Assembly (NCBI RefSeq): GCF_000154725.1
Contig: NZ_DS544873.1
Coordinates: 1,960,630-2,024,629 of the forward strand
DNA length: 64,000 nucleotides
Direction: 5' to 3'
Source of the DNA: Kordia algicida OT-1
GTDB taxonomy: Bacteria > Bacteroidota > Bacteroidia > Flavobacteriales > Flavobacteriaceae
Each line of letters starts with the position of its first letter. Within the stretch, counting starts at the first letter, position 1. Under the pieces are notes generated by a model that had not been told where the DNA came from, searched no databases, and saw only the letters and a list, made by a program, of their open reading frames with translations. The translations under genes were made by a program, and so were the position numbers. Shown one piece after another: positions 35,624 to 43,385 of the stretch.

Positions 35624-35697
35624 CGGTATTTTACATAATTTAAAGTCTATTTAACATTCAATTTATGCTTATTTAGGAATATTCTAAAAAGAGGGAT

Positions 35698-36087
35698 TTA
35701 TTTTGCTGTTCTAGCTTCAAATAATTTGATGTAAATGAACGTGCCCATTTTGCGAGCTCTGTTTTTTGCAATGCTTGTTTTATCGCCTTCAAAAAGTGCA
35801 TCTAAGGTTTGAATCCAGTGATTGAGCCAAATTCCAAAATGCTTTTCATTGATGATATGATGTATTGCGGCATCAACTTCAATATGCTTTTCTAATGGAT
35901 TTCCTTTGTATTTATTGACGAAGAACAAACTGCTTTCCCAAAAATCTGTCAAATGCTCCAAATGTGCATCCCAATGTTGAATGCGATTGTTAAAGATTGG
36001 ACCTAAAATTTCGTCTTTTCTAATTTTTGCGTAAAACGTCGTCACCAATAAATGAACATCTGCCCTATTTTGAATATCTTTTTTCAT
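35698..36087 (-). CDS. Group III truncated haemoglobin
   Basis: This 129-residue globin has the trHbIII features: helix B/E FYAKIRKDEILGPIFNN, HLEHLTDFWESSLF, and the proximal His83 in EKHFGIWLNHWI. It binds haem and may detoxify NO or bind oxygen. It lies upstream of the cytochrome c synthase on the same strand, separated by about 120 bases that contain that gene's own promoter box. The TTAGAC spacer at 36088-36155 precedes it. Confidence 0.9.
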   Translation of the reverse strand: MKKDIQNRADVHLLVTTFYAKIRKDEILGPIFNNRIQHWDAHLEHLTDFWESSLFFVNKYKGNPLEKHIEVDAAIHHIINEKHFGIWLNHWIQTLDALFEGDKTSIAKNRARKMGTFIYIKLFEARTAK

Positions 36088-36155
36088 TTGTTAGACTTTA
36101 TTAGACTTGTTAGACTCGCTAGAATTGTTAGACCTTTTTAGACTTGTTAGATTTT
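36088..36155. repeat. TTAGAC-type spacer
   Basis: Tandem TTAGACTT/TTAGACTC/TTAGACCT units match the spacers at 10536-10957 and 13106-13155. Nothing else is seen between the haemoglobin start and the hairpin at 36189. Confidence 0.6.
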
Positions 36156-36188
36156 TTTCAATAATTCAATCAAAAAACACAAAACACA

Positions 36189-36232
36189 AAAATAGCCAAG
36201 TTTAGTATGTTTGCACCAAACTCAGCTATTTA
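36189..36232 (-). terminator. Hairpin downstream of the small membrane protein
   Basis: AAATAGC at 36190-36196 pairs with GCTATTT at 36225-36231, with an inner AGTTT/AAACT pair. On the minus strand it ends in TATTTTTG after the stop at 36273. Confidence 0.65.
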
Positions 36233-36272
36233 ATAACTTATATGAATTAAGGAAACTTTATGCTTTTTTAAT

Positions 36273-36557
36273 TTACAATGCATTAAAAATGATCGCAAAC
36301 ATACTGAATAGCAAGCTTATGATTAACATGTTGAAAACCCATTTTTCTCTAAGCTGTGCTAAGATTGCTGCATTGTAAAATGAAGTCAATATTACACAGA
36401 AAAATAATTGAATTAACCCTGACATGTTATCCAATCCGTTCATTAAAATATACATTGCCGCTATTCCTCCTAAACAACTCTGTAGAATAATTGTTAACGG
36501 AATGTACATGGTGTATTTGTCTTTAAACTCGCTGTAATATTGTGTGTATAGTGTCAT
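36273..36557 (-). CDS. Small three-helix membrane protein, unknown
   Basis: I do not recognise this 94-residue protein. It has three hydrophobic helices (IPLTIILQSCLGGIAAMYIL, LIQLFFCVILTSFYNAAIL and MLIISLLFSMFAIIF). I take the ATG at 36557. The longer frame begins at a TTG at 36590 within an ATTTG box that resembles a -7 promoter. It is a single gene flanked by a hairpin terminator. Confidence 0.6.
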   Translation of the reverse strand: MTLYTQYYSEFKDKYTMYIPLTIILQSCLGGIAAMYILMNGLDNMSGLIQLFFCVILTSFYNAAILAQLREKWVFNMLIISLLFSMFAIIFNAL

Positions 36558-36744
36558 GATGTTATGTATTATTGTTTTTATTTTTGACAAATATCTACAC
36601 TCTCAATATTTTAAAATATGATATTGGTCATATTTGGTGTTTTTGTCAGGATAAAACCTTCTTTTTCGTATCAATTCACTTTTATAGACAGAAAAGTAGT
36701 TCCGTAAAGTTTTAAAAACCACAAAGTGTTGTTATTTTAGCGGC

Positions 36745-37500
36745 ATGATACAAATGGTCATTTTAGGTGCTGGAAATTTGGCGCAACATTTATATACGGT
36801 ATTTCGAGCTACAGAAGGCTTAGAAGTTGTTCAGGTATATAACAGAAGTCAAAAAGCATTGTCCTATTTTAACGCTACAAATACAACGACAAGCTTAAAA
36901 GAGTTGTTAGAAGCCGATATTTATATAATCGCTGTTGCGGATGATGCCATTGCTGCCATCGCTAACAAATTGCCATTTACAGATCGTTTGGTAGTGCATA
37001 CTTCAGGAAGTGCGAGCATGCATATGTTGCACAAAAAAAACAGGCGCGGAGTTTTTTATCCGTTGCAAACCTTTACCAAAGGCGTCAAAGTAGATTTTAC
37101 TAAAATTCCTCTGTGTTTGGAAACGGGCGAAAAAGCAGATTTTAAGATTTTAAAATCAATTGCTGATGCGATTGGAAGCAATTCGTATAAAATTAGTTCA
37201 GAGCAACGTCGTGCCTTGCATGTTTCGGCTGTTTTTGTGAATAATTTTAGCAATCATATGTATCGAATTGCGCATGAAATTAGCGAAGCCAATAATGTTC
37301 CATTTGAAATTTTACATCCACTCATTCAGGAAACTGCGAATAAAATTCATACGTTAACGCCGTACATGGCACAAACTGGTCCTGCAAAACGTGGCGATCA
37401 AAAAACCATTGACGATCATTTGGAAAAACTAGACAAAGACATTCACAAAGAAATATATACATTGCTCACGCAATCAATTGCAAAAACCTATGGAAGATAA
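36745..37500 (+). CDS. Rossmann-like / DUF2520 domain protein
   Basis: This 251-residue protein has an N-terminal NADP-type Rossmann motif (MVILGAGNLAQHL at 4-16, NRSQKAL) followed by the all-helical DUF2520 domain (HVSAVFVNNFSNHMYRIAHEI). It resembles ketopantoate reductase and pyrroline reductase folds, so an oxidoreductase is likely, but the substrate is unknown. It begins a four-gene operon: its last 11 bases overlap the kdsC start. Confidence 0.85.
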   Translation: MIQMVILGAGNLAQHLYTVFRATEGLEVVQVYNRSQKALSYFNATNTTTSLKELLEADIYIIAVADDAIAAIANKLPFTDRLVVHTSGSASMHMLHKKNRRGVFYPLQTFTKGVKVDFTKIPLCLETGEKADFKILKSIADAIGSNSYKISSEQRRALHVSAVFVNNFSNHMYRIAHEISEANNVPFEILHPLIQETANKIHTLTPYMAQTGPAKRGDQKTIDDHLEKLDKDIHKEIYTLLTQSIAKTYGR

Positions 37501-38020
37501 AAGCTATAAAGAATATTTAAATCAAATTACCACGCTCATTTTTGATGTTGATGGTGTATTGACTGATGGAACTGTAACCGTAACTTCCTCTGGCGAAATG
37601 CTACGCAGAATGAATATTAAAGATGGTTATGCACTCAAAACTGCCGTTATAAAAGGTTATAATGTGTGTATCATTTCTGGCGGAACCAACGAAGGTGTTC
37701 GCAAGCGTTTGCAAGGTTTGGGAATTACTGATATTTACTTAGGTGCGCATCAAAAAGTTGTTCAATTAGATGAATATCTGACGAAGAAAAACATCAAGCT
37801 TGAAAATGTGTTGTACATGGGCGACGATATTCCTGATGTTCCTGTGTTAAAACAAGTAGGTTTGTCATGCTGTCCGCAAGATGCCGCATATGAAGTATTG
37901 GAAATTTGTGACTATATTTCGCATGTCGATGGTGGAAAAGGCGCGGCAAGAGACGTAATTTCGCAAGTGATGAAAGTACAAGGAACTTGGGACGAGAATT
38001 TTGACGCAAAATACGATTAA
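37490..38020 (+). CDS. kdsC: HAD phosphatase, KdsC-type (KDO 8-phosphate phosphatase)
   Basis: This 176-residue HAD hydrolase has the nucleophile pair in FDVDGVLTDG (Asp19 and Asp21), then CIISGGTNEGVRKRL and YMGDDIPDVPVL. This minimal tetramer-forming HAD without a cap is KdsC, releasing phosphate from KDO-8-phosphate for lipopolysaccharide. I use the ATG at 37490 in place of the TTG at 37478. It overlaps the DUF2520 gene by 11 bases and runs into the prenyltransferase gene 10 bases later. Confidence 0.88.
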   Translation: MEDKSYKEYLNQITTLIFDVDGVLTDGTVTVTSSGEMLRRMNIKDGYALKTAVIKGYNVCIISGGTNEGVRKRLQGLGITDIYLGAHQKVVQLDEYLTKKNIKLENVLYMGDDIPDVPVLKQVGLSCCPQDAAYEVLEICDYISHVDGGKGAARDVISQVMKVQGTWDENFDAKYD

Positions 38021-38030
38021 ACCTAGATTC

Positions 38031-38972
38031 ATGACAAAGTTTCTACAACTCATTCGGTTTCCAAACTTAGTCATGATTGCCTTGACACAATTGCTGTTTT
38101 TTTATTATTGGATTGTTCCTTTTGATAAATGCTATATTAAGATTGACCTATTTTCATGTGTAGTTTTGGCAACAGTTTTCATTGCCGTAGGCGGAAATAT
38201 TATCAATGATATTTTTGATGTAAAAACGGATCGCATCAACAAACCACACAAGGTTTTTATTGATACGTTTATCTCAAAAAAGAATGCATATCTAGGCTAT
38301 TTCTTGTTCACTTTCGTGGGAATTGGCTTGGGAAGTTACGCTGGTTTTATGATTGACCGTTGGTGGATTTCTTTACTATTTATCGGAATCGCTGTATTGT
38401 TGTTCTTATATAGTTCATATTTAAAAGGCTTTCCACTAATTGGAAATATTGTAGTTTCTGCTTTGGTTGCCAGTAGTTTATTCATCCTGATTGCTTTTGA
38501 TAAAGGACATACCATTCGTGGAAAACACTATAATTATTTTAAAGATGTTTCGCTCATTGCAATTTATATCTATGGAACTTTTGCTTTTTTAATCAATCTC
38601 ATGCGAGAATTGGTCAAAGATATTGAAGATGTAAATGGTGACTATAACGCAAATATTTCTACGTTACCAATTGTTTTAGGAAGAAATAGAGTTAACAAAA
38701 TTATTGCGATTTTAGCAGCGCTTTTAATTTGTTTTATACTATATATAACAAGTATTTATCTTCAAGGAAAAACGGTCACAACGGTTTACACATTGTTTAC
38801 AATCTTATTACCGCTTTTGTATTTTATCATCAAAATTTGGCAAGCAGATTCCAAACGAGAATACAAAATGCTGTCTTTATTGTTGAAATTTATCATGTTA
38901 TTCGGAATTCTTTCAACAATTATATTTTATTATTTTGATCCTATTGATTTGATTGAATTGTTATTATCTTAA
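38031..38972 (+). CDS. UbiA family prenyltransferase
   Basis: The 313-residue membrane protein has two aspartate-rich motifs: NDIFDVKTDR (Asn59, Asp60, Asp63, Asp67) and LVKDIEDVNGDY (near 200-210), with seven to nine helices between. UbiA enzymes transfer a polyprenyl group from its diphosphate to an aromatic or glycerol-phosphate acceptor. Flavobacterial copies at this locus are often labelled geranylgeranylglycerol-phosphate geranylgeranyltransferase; acceptor not provable here. ATG at 38031 is chosen over the TTG at 38001, which lies inside kdsC. Six bases downstream the maf gene begins (38978). Confidence 0.85.
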   Translation: MTKFLQLIRFPNLVMIALTQLLFFYYWIVPFDKCYIKIDLFSCVVLATVFIAVGGNIINDIFDVKTDRINKPHKVFIDTFISKKNAYLGYFLFTFVGIGLGSYAGFMIDRWWISLLFIGIAVLLFLYSSYLKGFPLIGNIVVSALVASSLFILIAFDKGHTIRGKHYNYFKDVSLIAIYIYGTFAFLINLMRELVKDIEDVNGDYNANISTLPIVLGRNRVNKIIAILAALLICFILYITSIYLQGKTVTTVYTLFTILLPLLYFIIKIWQADSKREYKMLSLLLKFIMLFGILSTIIFYYFDPIDLIELLLS

Positions 38973-38977
38973 AAATT

Positions 38978-39571
38978 ATGCTCGAAACACTTTCTTCAAC
39001 ATACCATATTATTTTAGCTTCTGGTTCGCCAAGAAGACAGCAGTTTTTTAAAGATCTAGGATTAGACTTTGAAATCCGTTTAAAATCTGTAGATGAAGTT
39101 TATCCTGAACATTTGCAACACCACGAAATTTCAGATTATCTCGCACAATTGAAAGCTTCCGTTTTTAAAGATGAATTGAAAGAGCATGAGGTTTTAGTGA
39201 CTTCCGATACCGTTGTTTGGCACGAAGGCGTTTCGCTAGCAAAACCGCAAGATGCACAAGAAGCTTTTGATATGATAAAAGTTATGAGCGGAAAATGTCA
39301 CGAAGTCATCACGTCTGTTTGCTTTACCACTGCGACTTCTCAAAAAACAGTACATGAAATCACAAAAGTGTATTTTGAAAATATGACAGACGATGAAATT
39401 TGGTATTATGTCAACAATTTTAAACCATTTGACAAAGCTGGCGCGTACGGCATTCAAGAATGGATTGGTTACACAAAAGTTGCACGTATTGAAGGTTCGT
39501 ATGCGAATGTAGTAGGTTTACCAACGCATTTGGTATACAAGGTTTTATCTGAGATTGAAACGTTGTTTTAA
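38978..39571 (+). CDS. maf: Maf-like nucleoside triphosphate pyrophosphatase
   Basis: The 197-residue protein has the Maf motifs: ILASGSPRRQQFFKDLG at the N-terminus, LVTSDTVVW, KMSGKCHEVITS-like VMSGKCHEVITS, and FDKAGAYGIQEW. Maf proteins hydrolyse canonical or modified nucleotides (dTTP, UTP) to monophosphates and are linked to septation arrest when overexpressed. It is the last gene of the DUF2520-kdsC-UbiA-maf operon, which recurs in Flavobacteriia as I recall. Confidence 0.9.
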   Translation: MLETLSSTYHIILASGSPRRQQFFKDLGLDFEIRLKSVDEVYPEHLQHHEISDYLAQLKASVFKDELKEHEVLVTSDTVVWHEGVSLAKPQDAQEAFDMIKVMSGKCHEVITSVCFTTATSQKTVHEITKVYFENMTDDEIWYYVNNFKPFDKAGAYGIQEWIGYTKVARIEGSYANVVGLPTHLVYKVLSEIETLF

Positions 39572-39668
39572 TATAGAAAATGTTGAATTTTGAATGTTAC
39601 ATATTGAATTGCTGTGTACTTAGAAATTCTTGTACTTCAAATTTCAGAGCGTGTCAATCGAGCTGACG

Positions 39669-39683
39669 TTTGGGAAACCCAAA
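39669..39683. other. Short perfect hairpin TTTGGG-AAA-CCCAAA
   Basis: A 6-bp stem with an AAA loop sits 27 bases before the ATG of the next gene. Preceding it, GAGCGTGTCAATCGAGCTGACG resembles a common GTCAGCTCGA-type repeat relic. Confidence 0.4.
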
Positions 39684-39709
39684 TATGAGTTCATTTATAC
39701 ATATTAAAA

Positions 39710-40555
39710 ATGAGATTACTATTTATCTTCTTATTAACCATATCGTCAAACTTCGTCTTTGCGACAAGTCCGCAATTACCTGATTTGTTAAAAATTGGCA
39801 ATGATACTATTTACATCTATACATTACCGCTGGAAGGACTTTCCCAAGAAAAATTTGACAAACTATCTCACACGATTTCAAAGTTTGAAAAAGGCTTACA
39901 TATTGGCACAAATCTTTGGCGAGGATTTCAAGCTGTTTGGGAATTCAAAAACAACCAACTGTACTTAACAGATATTAAAGATGCAAAGCACAGCAAGAAA
40001 ATTCTACAAACTGTATTCCCTCATTTTAAGAATGGTGTGGTAAAAGCTACTTGGTTTTCATCCTTTCTAGTCATTCCAAAAGATAAAATGTTACGATGGG
40101 ACGGAGTTGCAGAAACTACTTATTTGAAAGAAGAAATTTTACACTTTAGAAAAGGGAATCTAAAAAAACGAAAGCTACTTGACAATCATATTGAGGTTGA
40201 AAATGGAATTTCAAGAATTAACCAAAAATCAATTCCTAAAATTCTCTTTGAGCAAGTTAAAAAACTAGATTGGGAAACACTTTCCAAAGATTATTGCGAT
40301 GATAAATACATCATAACTATTGGCAAAAAAGGAAAAGTGACCAAAGTTAAAATTGCTTCTTTTTCAGAATCGAAATGGGATATTTTTTGGGACAATTTCA
40401 GCAATAGAAAGTGCAATAGATTGATTCGTAAAAACTTACGTGAATTGCAATTTGACATCATAAAATGGCATGGAAAACCTATAAAAGAAACTTATGAACT
40501 AGATTTATTTTATGATGATGATGAAAAGAAACTCAAAGGCTACTTTATAAATTAA
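39710..40555 (+). CDS. Secreted unknown protein with TonB-C-like end
   Basis: I do not recognise this 281-residue exported protein. It starts with a signal peptide (to VFA) and its C-terminal 75 residues read YIITIGKKGKVTKVKIASF...LRELQF..IKWHGKPIKETYELDLF. That is the pattern of a TonB C-terminal domain (strand, GKV turn, helix pair, kPi/GKPV turn, strand), so the protein may be a periplasmic TonB-C-like or related adapter. It lacks a clear membrane anchor, so it would not be a classical energy transducer. Confidence 0.55.
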   Translation: MRLLFIFLLTISSNFVFATSPQLPDLLKIGNDTIYIYTLPLEGLSQEKFDKLSHTISKFEKGLHIGTNLWRGFQAVWEFKNNQLYLTDIKDAKHSKKILQTVFPHFKNGVVKATWFSSFLVIPKDKMLRWDGVAETTYLKEEILHFRKGNLKKRKLLDNHIEVENGISRINQKSIPKILFEQVKKLDWETLSKDYCDDKYIITIGKKGKVTKVKIASFSESKWDIFWDNFSNRKCNRLIRKNLRELQFDIIKWHGKPIKETYELDLFYDDDEKKLKGYFIN

Positions 40556-40589
40556 TTTTAAGCTTTTTTGTTATAAAGTTTCAAATTTA

Positions 40590-41330
40590 TTACTCCAACT
40601 TCGCTTTCAATATAGCTCTTTGTTTTGCTTTGTATGTCGTTTGAATTTCGTCCAAATAATTCAACGCTTTTAATGCTTTTTCGTTTTCATCAAATTTTAC
40701 ATGAATTAATGCGCCATACCAATAAATTTGTGGTGTAAATCGTGTTTTTTGATGTTTTATTTCGCGAAGAATATCCAACGCTTCTTTTTCTTTCCCTAAG
40801 TTGAGTAAACTCATGGCTTTGTAAAATGAAATTTCCACATCTGGATTGTCTAATCCTGCTTGAATCAAATCAAAAGTTTTAATCGCTTCTTCGTAATTTT
40901 TAGCTTCATAAGCGCGCGTTGCTTCTGTAAGCAACATTCCATCACTTGGTCCGCGTGTCACAGGTTGCAATGCATTCGGATACGGTTCAAAATACGTTGC
41001 ATACAATATTTCATTTGTATTTGCTTGTTGAATAATGTAATTCCCAAGCAACCCAAAAAACAGTAATAATACAATCGCAATTGCCAAACGTTTGTAACTT
41101 CTGGAAGGTTTTTCAGTAGCTTCAGATGCTTCCTGAGTCGCTTCAAAAGTTTGCAAATGTGACTTTAATTGGTCTTTTTCATGCGAACTAATGGCGGCAT
41201 GAACATTTTTAAATTCAGCTACAGCATTGGCAAATTCAGGATTCGATTTTAATAAAGTATCAAACTGCTTTTGTTCGACTTCATCCAACGTTCCTTGTAT
41301 ATATTTTTGAATCAATTCTTCGTTTTCCAT
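40590..41330 (-). CDS. Anti-sigma-like TPR membrane protein
   Basis: The 246-residue protein begins ELIQKYIQGTLDEVEQKQFD...NPEFANAVAEF, the helical cytoplasmic form typical of anti-sigma factors. One membrane helix follows (LAIAIVLLLFFGLLGNYII, near 85-103), then extracytoplasmic TPRs (EAKNYEEAIKTFDLIQ...ALDILREIKHQ). It likely holds the adjacent sigma factor and relays a TPR-mediated signal. I use the ATG at 41330: the sigma stop and this start overlap as TAATG, so they are translationally coupled. Confidence 0.75.
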   Translation of the reverse strand: MENEELIQKYIQGTLDEVEQKQFDTLLKSNPEFANAVAEFKNVHAAISSHEKDQLKSHLQTFEATQEASEATEKPSRSYKRLAIAIVLLLFFGLLGNYIIQQANTNEILYATYFEPYPNALQPVTRGPSDGMLLTEATRAYEAKNYEEAIKTFDLIQAGLDNPDVEISFYKAMSLLNLGKEKEALDILREIKHQKTRFTPQIYWYGALIHVKFDENEKALKALNYLDEIQTTYKAKQRAILKAKLE

Positions 41331-41869
41331 TAATTCGGTTTTATCAGTGCGATTAATTTTTTCAAACACCTCGATTTGTGACTTTTCACGGTGTTCGCAT
41401 CTTTGTAATGCGTTTGCTCAATGATTTCTTTTACCGTTAAACTACGATAATAGAACAATTTTAAAATATGTTGACAGCTTTCGCCTAAGTGACCAAAATA
41501 CTTTCGCAATTGCGCTTGCTCATTGGTTAGCGTACTTTCATCCAATACCATTTCTTCATAATCATCTTCTACAATTATGCCACCAACAAATAACTTTCGT
41601 TCTTTCAATCGGTCATAAATTTTATGTTTTCCAATACTGAATAAATACGTTTTTAACGTACTTTTTTCTAACTGTACTTTTTTACGAATAAAATTTTGAT
41701 ACATCGCAATAACACTGTCTTGATACACGTCGATCAAATCTTCTTTTTCCAATTGGAATCGCAAACCATAATTTATAAAAGCTTCTTTATAAAGCACATA
41801 AACTTCCTCTAACGCTTTTTTGTCATCATTGCGCAATCGTGCTTGTAAATCTAATTGTTGCTTTTCCAT
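41330..41869 (-). CDS. ECF-like sigma-70 family RNA polymerase sigma factor
   Basis: This 179-residue protein has regions 2 and 4 of an ECF sigma factor: the region 2 helices ALEEVYVLYKEAFINYGL and DVYQDSVIAMYQNF, TLKTYLFSIGKHKIYDRL, and the region 4 helix-turn-helix ILKLFYYRSLTVKEIIEQTHYKDANTVKSHKSRCLKKL. It directs RNA polymerase to its own regulon and is held by the coupled anti-sigma-like protein downstream. The DUF4412 gene diverges from it with a 149-base spacer that contains two GTTAACCTTT sites. Confidence 0.85.
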   Translation of the reverse strand: MEKQQLDLQARLRNDDKKALEEVYVLYKEAFINYGLRFQLEKEDLIDVYQDSVIAMYQNFIRKKVQLEKSTLKTYLFSIGKHKIYDRLKERKLFVGGIIVEDDYEEMVLDESTLTNEQAQLRKYFGHLGESCQHILKLFYYRSLTVKEIIEQTHYKDANTVKSHKSRCLKKLIALIKPN

Positions 41870-41881
41870 TCAGTGTCGTAT

Positions 41882-41983
41882 CAGGGCAAAAGGTTAACTA
41901 GGAAGTTAAGATTTTTTCAAATTTGATTTCAAGTTTAAATTCAACTTAAAAAAAATTCCCTGCGATGTTAACCTTTCTTCCTG
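41882..41983. promoter_or_regulatory. Two divergent GTTAACCTTT-N3-CCTG sites
   Basis: On the minus strand GTTAACCTTTTGCCCTG runs 41898 to 41882. On the plus strand GTTAACCTTTCTTCCTG runs 41967 to 41983. They share GTTAACCTTT-N3-CCTG and point outward to the sigma gene and the DUF4412 gene. They may be operator or sigma-dependent elements; distances to the two ATGs differ (13 and 36 bases). Confidence 0.5.
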
Positions 41984-42018
41984 TAAATATATAAAGAGGA
42001 AACGAAACGTAATAAATC

Positions 42019-42792
42019 ATGAAAACAATTTTTAAAATGAGCGCTTGTGTTTGCTTCTTTTTGGCGGCACAAAATGCGAATTCGCAACTCTTAAAGCGTA
42101 TTCAAAACAAGGTAGAAAATAAAGTGGAGCAAAAAGTGGAAGAAAAAGCCATGGAAGAAGCCGAAAAAGCCGCAGACAATATGCTCGACAAGGTTTTAGG
42201 CAATAAAAAAGCTTCAAAAAACAAAAATGCTGGTAATTCCTACACCTTCAATCAAAGTATTACGCTTGAAATGGAAGCCGATGGAAACGACAAAGCTCAA
42301 ATTGAGTTTTTATTTGAAAAGAAAAATCCGAACATTATTTGCATGAAACTAGATAATGGTGGCGACGATTCTGGTGGACAAGTCTACACAGTGATTACAC
42401 CAACATCTAGCATTATGTTTATGGACATGCCTGGAATGAAGATTAAAAAGAAAGTGACCAACGAAGAACTAGGTCAGTTGGATTATGCTGATAAAGTTCC
42501 GCAGAAAAGTGATTTGGTAAAAACTGGAAAAACGAAAACAATTCTTGGATATACCTGTCATGAATATTTCTACGAAAATGATGGTGGAAAAGTACATGCG
42601 TGGGTTTCAAACAACTTCCCTATTAAAGGCAAGTTTGTACCAATTTTAGGAATGAAAAATGATGGTCCGTTTGAAGGTTTTGTGATGGAACTCAATTATG
42701 TTTCTTCTAACGAAAGTGCCACCATGAAAGTGATTAAAGTTGATACAAACGCAAACGTACAGATTGACGCAAGCGCATACAAATCAATGTAA
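42019..42792 (+). CDS. Secreted DUF4412 domain protein
   Basis: The 257-residue exported protein has a signal peptide (to NANS) and then a heptad-rich charged helix (KVENKVEQKVEEKAMEEAE). The C-terminal 190 residues match DUF4412: NSYTFNQSITLEM, VITPTSSIMFMDM, KTGKTKTILGYTCHEYFYENDGGKVHAWVS. The function of DUF4412 is unknown; it is an extracytoplasmic beta-rich domain. It is the first gene of a run of secreted proteins that diverges from the sigma/anti-sigma pair. Confidence 0.8.
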   Translation: MKTIFKMSACVCFFLAAQNANSQLLKRIQNKVENKVEQKVEEKAMEEAEKAADNMLDKVLGNKKASKNKNAGNSYTFNQSITLEMEADGNDKAQIEFLFEKKNPNIICMKLDNGGDDSGGQVYTVITPTSSIMFMDMPGMKIKKKVTNEELGQLDYADKVPQKSDLVKTGKTKTILGYTCHEYFYENDGGKVHAWVSNNFPIKGKFVPILGMKNDGPFEGFVMELNYVSSNESATMKVIKVDTNANVQIDASAYKSM

Positions 42793-42823
42793 AAAACCAA
42801 ATCTCAACATTAAAAAAATCAAA

Positions 42824-43375
42824 ATGAAACATTTATATATTCTATTATTTTTATGCACTACAGCTGCTTTTTCTCAAAGTAAAAAACACTTTATTACCAT
42901 TACATTTAGTGACGGACCATTACAAGGAACACACACATTTTATCCTGAAAAAGGAAACTTTGCAAGCCAAGCAAATATTGAGTTTTTTGAAGGTGCAAGT
43001 AATGTAAACGCTTCCAAATTGACAACTGAAAGTGGTTTTCAAGTTCATTACATCAACCGTTATTTTTTGGGAGAACCAACAGTTGGAACACACCAACCAA
43101 AACCGAGTACTTCAGGTTGTGGAAGCTTAAATTTTATTGATTTGAAAGGCAATCAAACTTACGATCGAATTAATGGAGATTTTACAGGTTGTAGCACTAC
43201 AAAAATTACAAAAGTAACACCTTGGAAAGAAGGTGTCGTGAAAAAACGCAGAGTCGTTTCTGGAGAATTTGAAGATACACTTACCATGGAAATTCGCATG
43301 GATGATGGTTCTAAAAATACCATAACTAGCAATGTAAAAGTGAGCTTTTCTGTGAATCAATCTAAAATGAAATAA
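42824..43375 (+). CDS. Small secreted protein, unknown
   Basis: I do not recognise this 183-residue protein. It has a signal peptide (to AFSQ) and a beta-rich body with two cysteines (SGCGSLNF and GDFTGCSTTK), then a basic VVKKRRVVSGEFEDTLTMEI. The ATG at 42824 is chosen because the longer frame starts within the DUF4412 gene. It follows that gene by 31 bases and precedes the next secreted gene by 10 bases, so all three are probably one transcript. Confidence 0.65.
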   Translation: MKHLYILLFLCTTAAFSQSKKHFITITFSDGPLQGTHTFYPEKGNFASQANIEFFEGASNVNASKLTTESGFQVHYINRYFLGEPTVGTHQPKPSTSGCGSLNFIDLKGNQTYDRINGDFTGCSTTKITKVTPWKEGVVKKRRVVSGEFEDTLTMEIRMDDGSKNTITSNVKVSFSVNQSKMK

Positions 43376-43385
43376 AAGTAATACG

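Noticed and set aside
41331..41369. Longer start for the anti-sigma-like protein
   Set aside because: It would run inside the sigma gene; the TAATG stop/start overlap at 41332-41328 is the normal coupled start.
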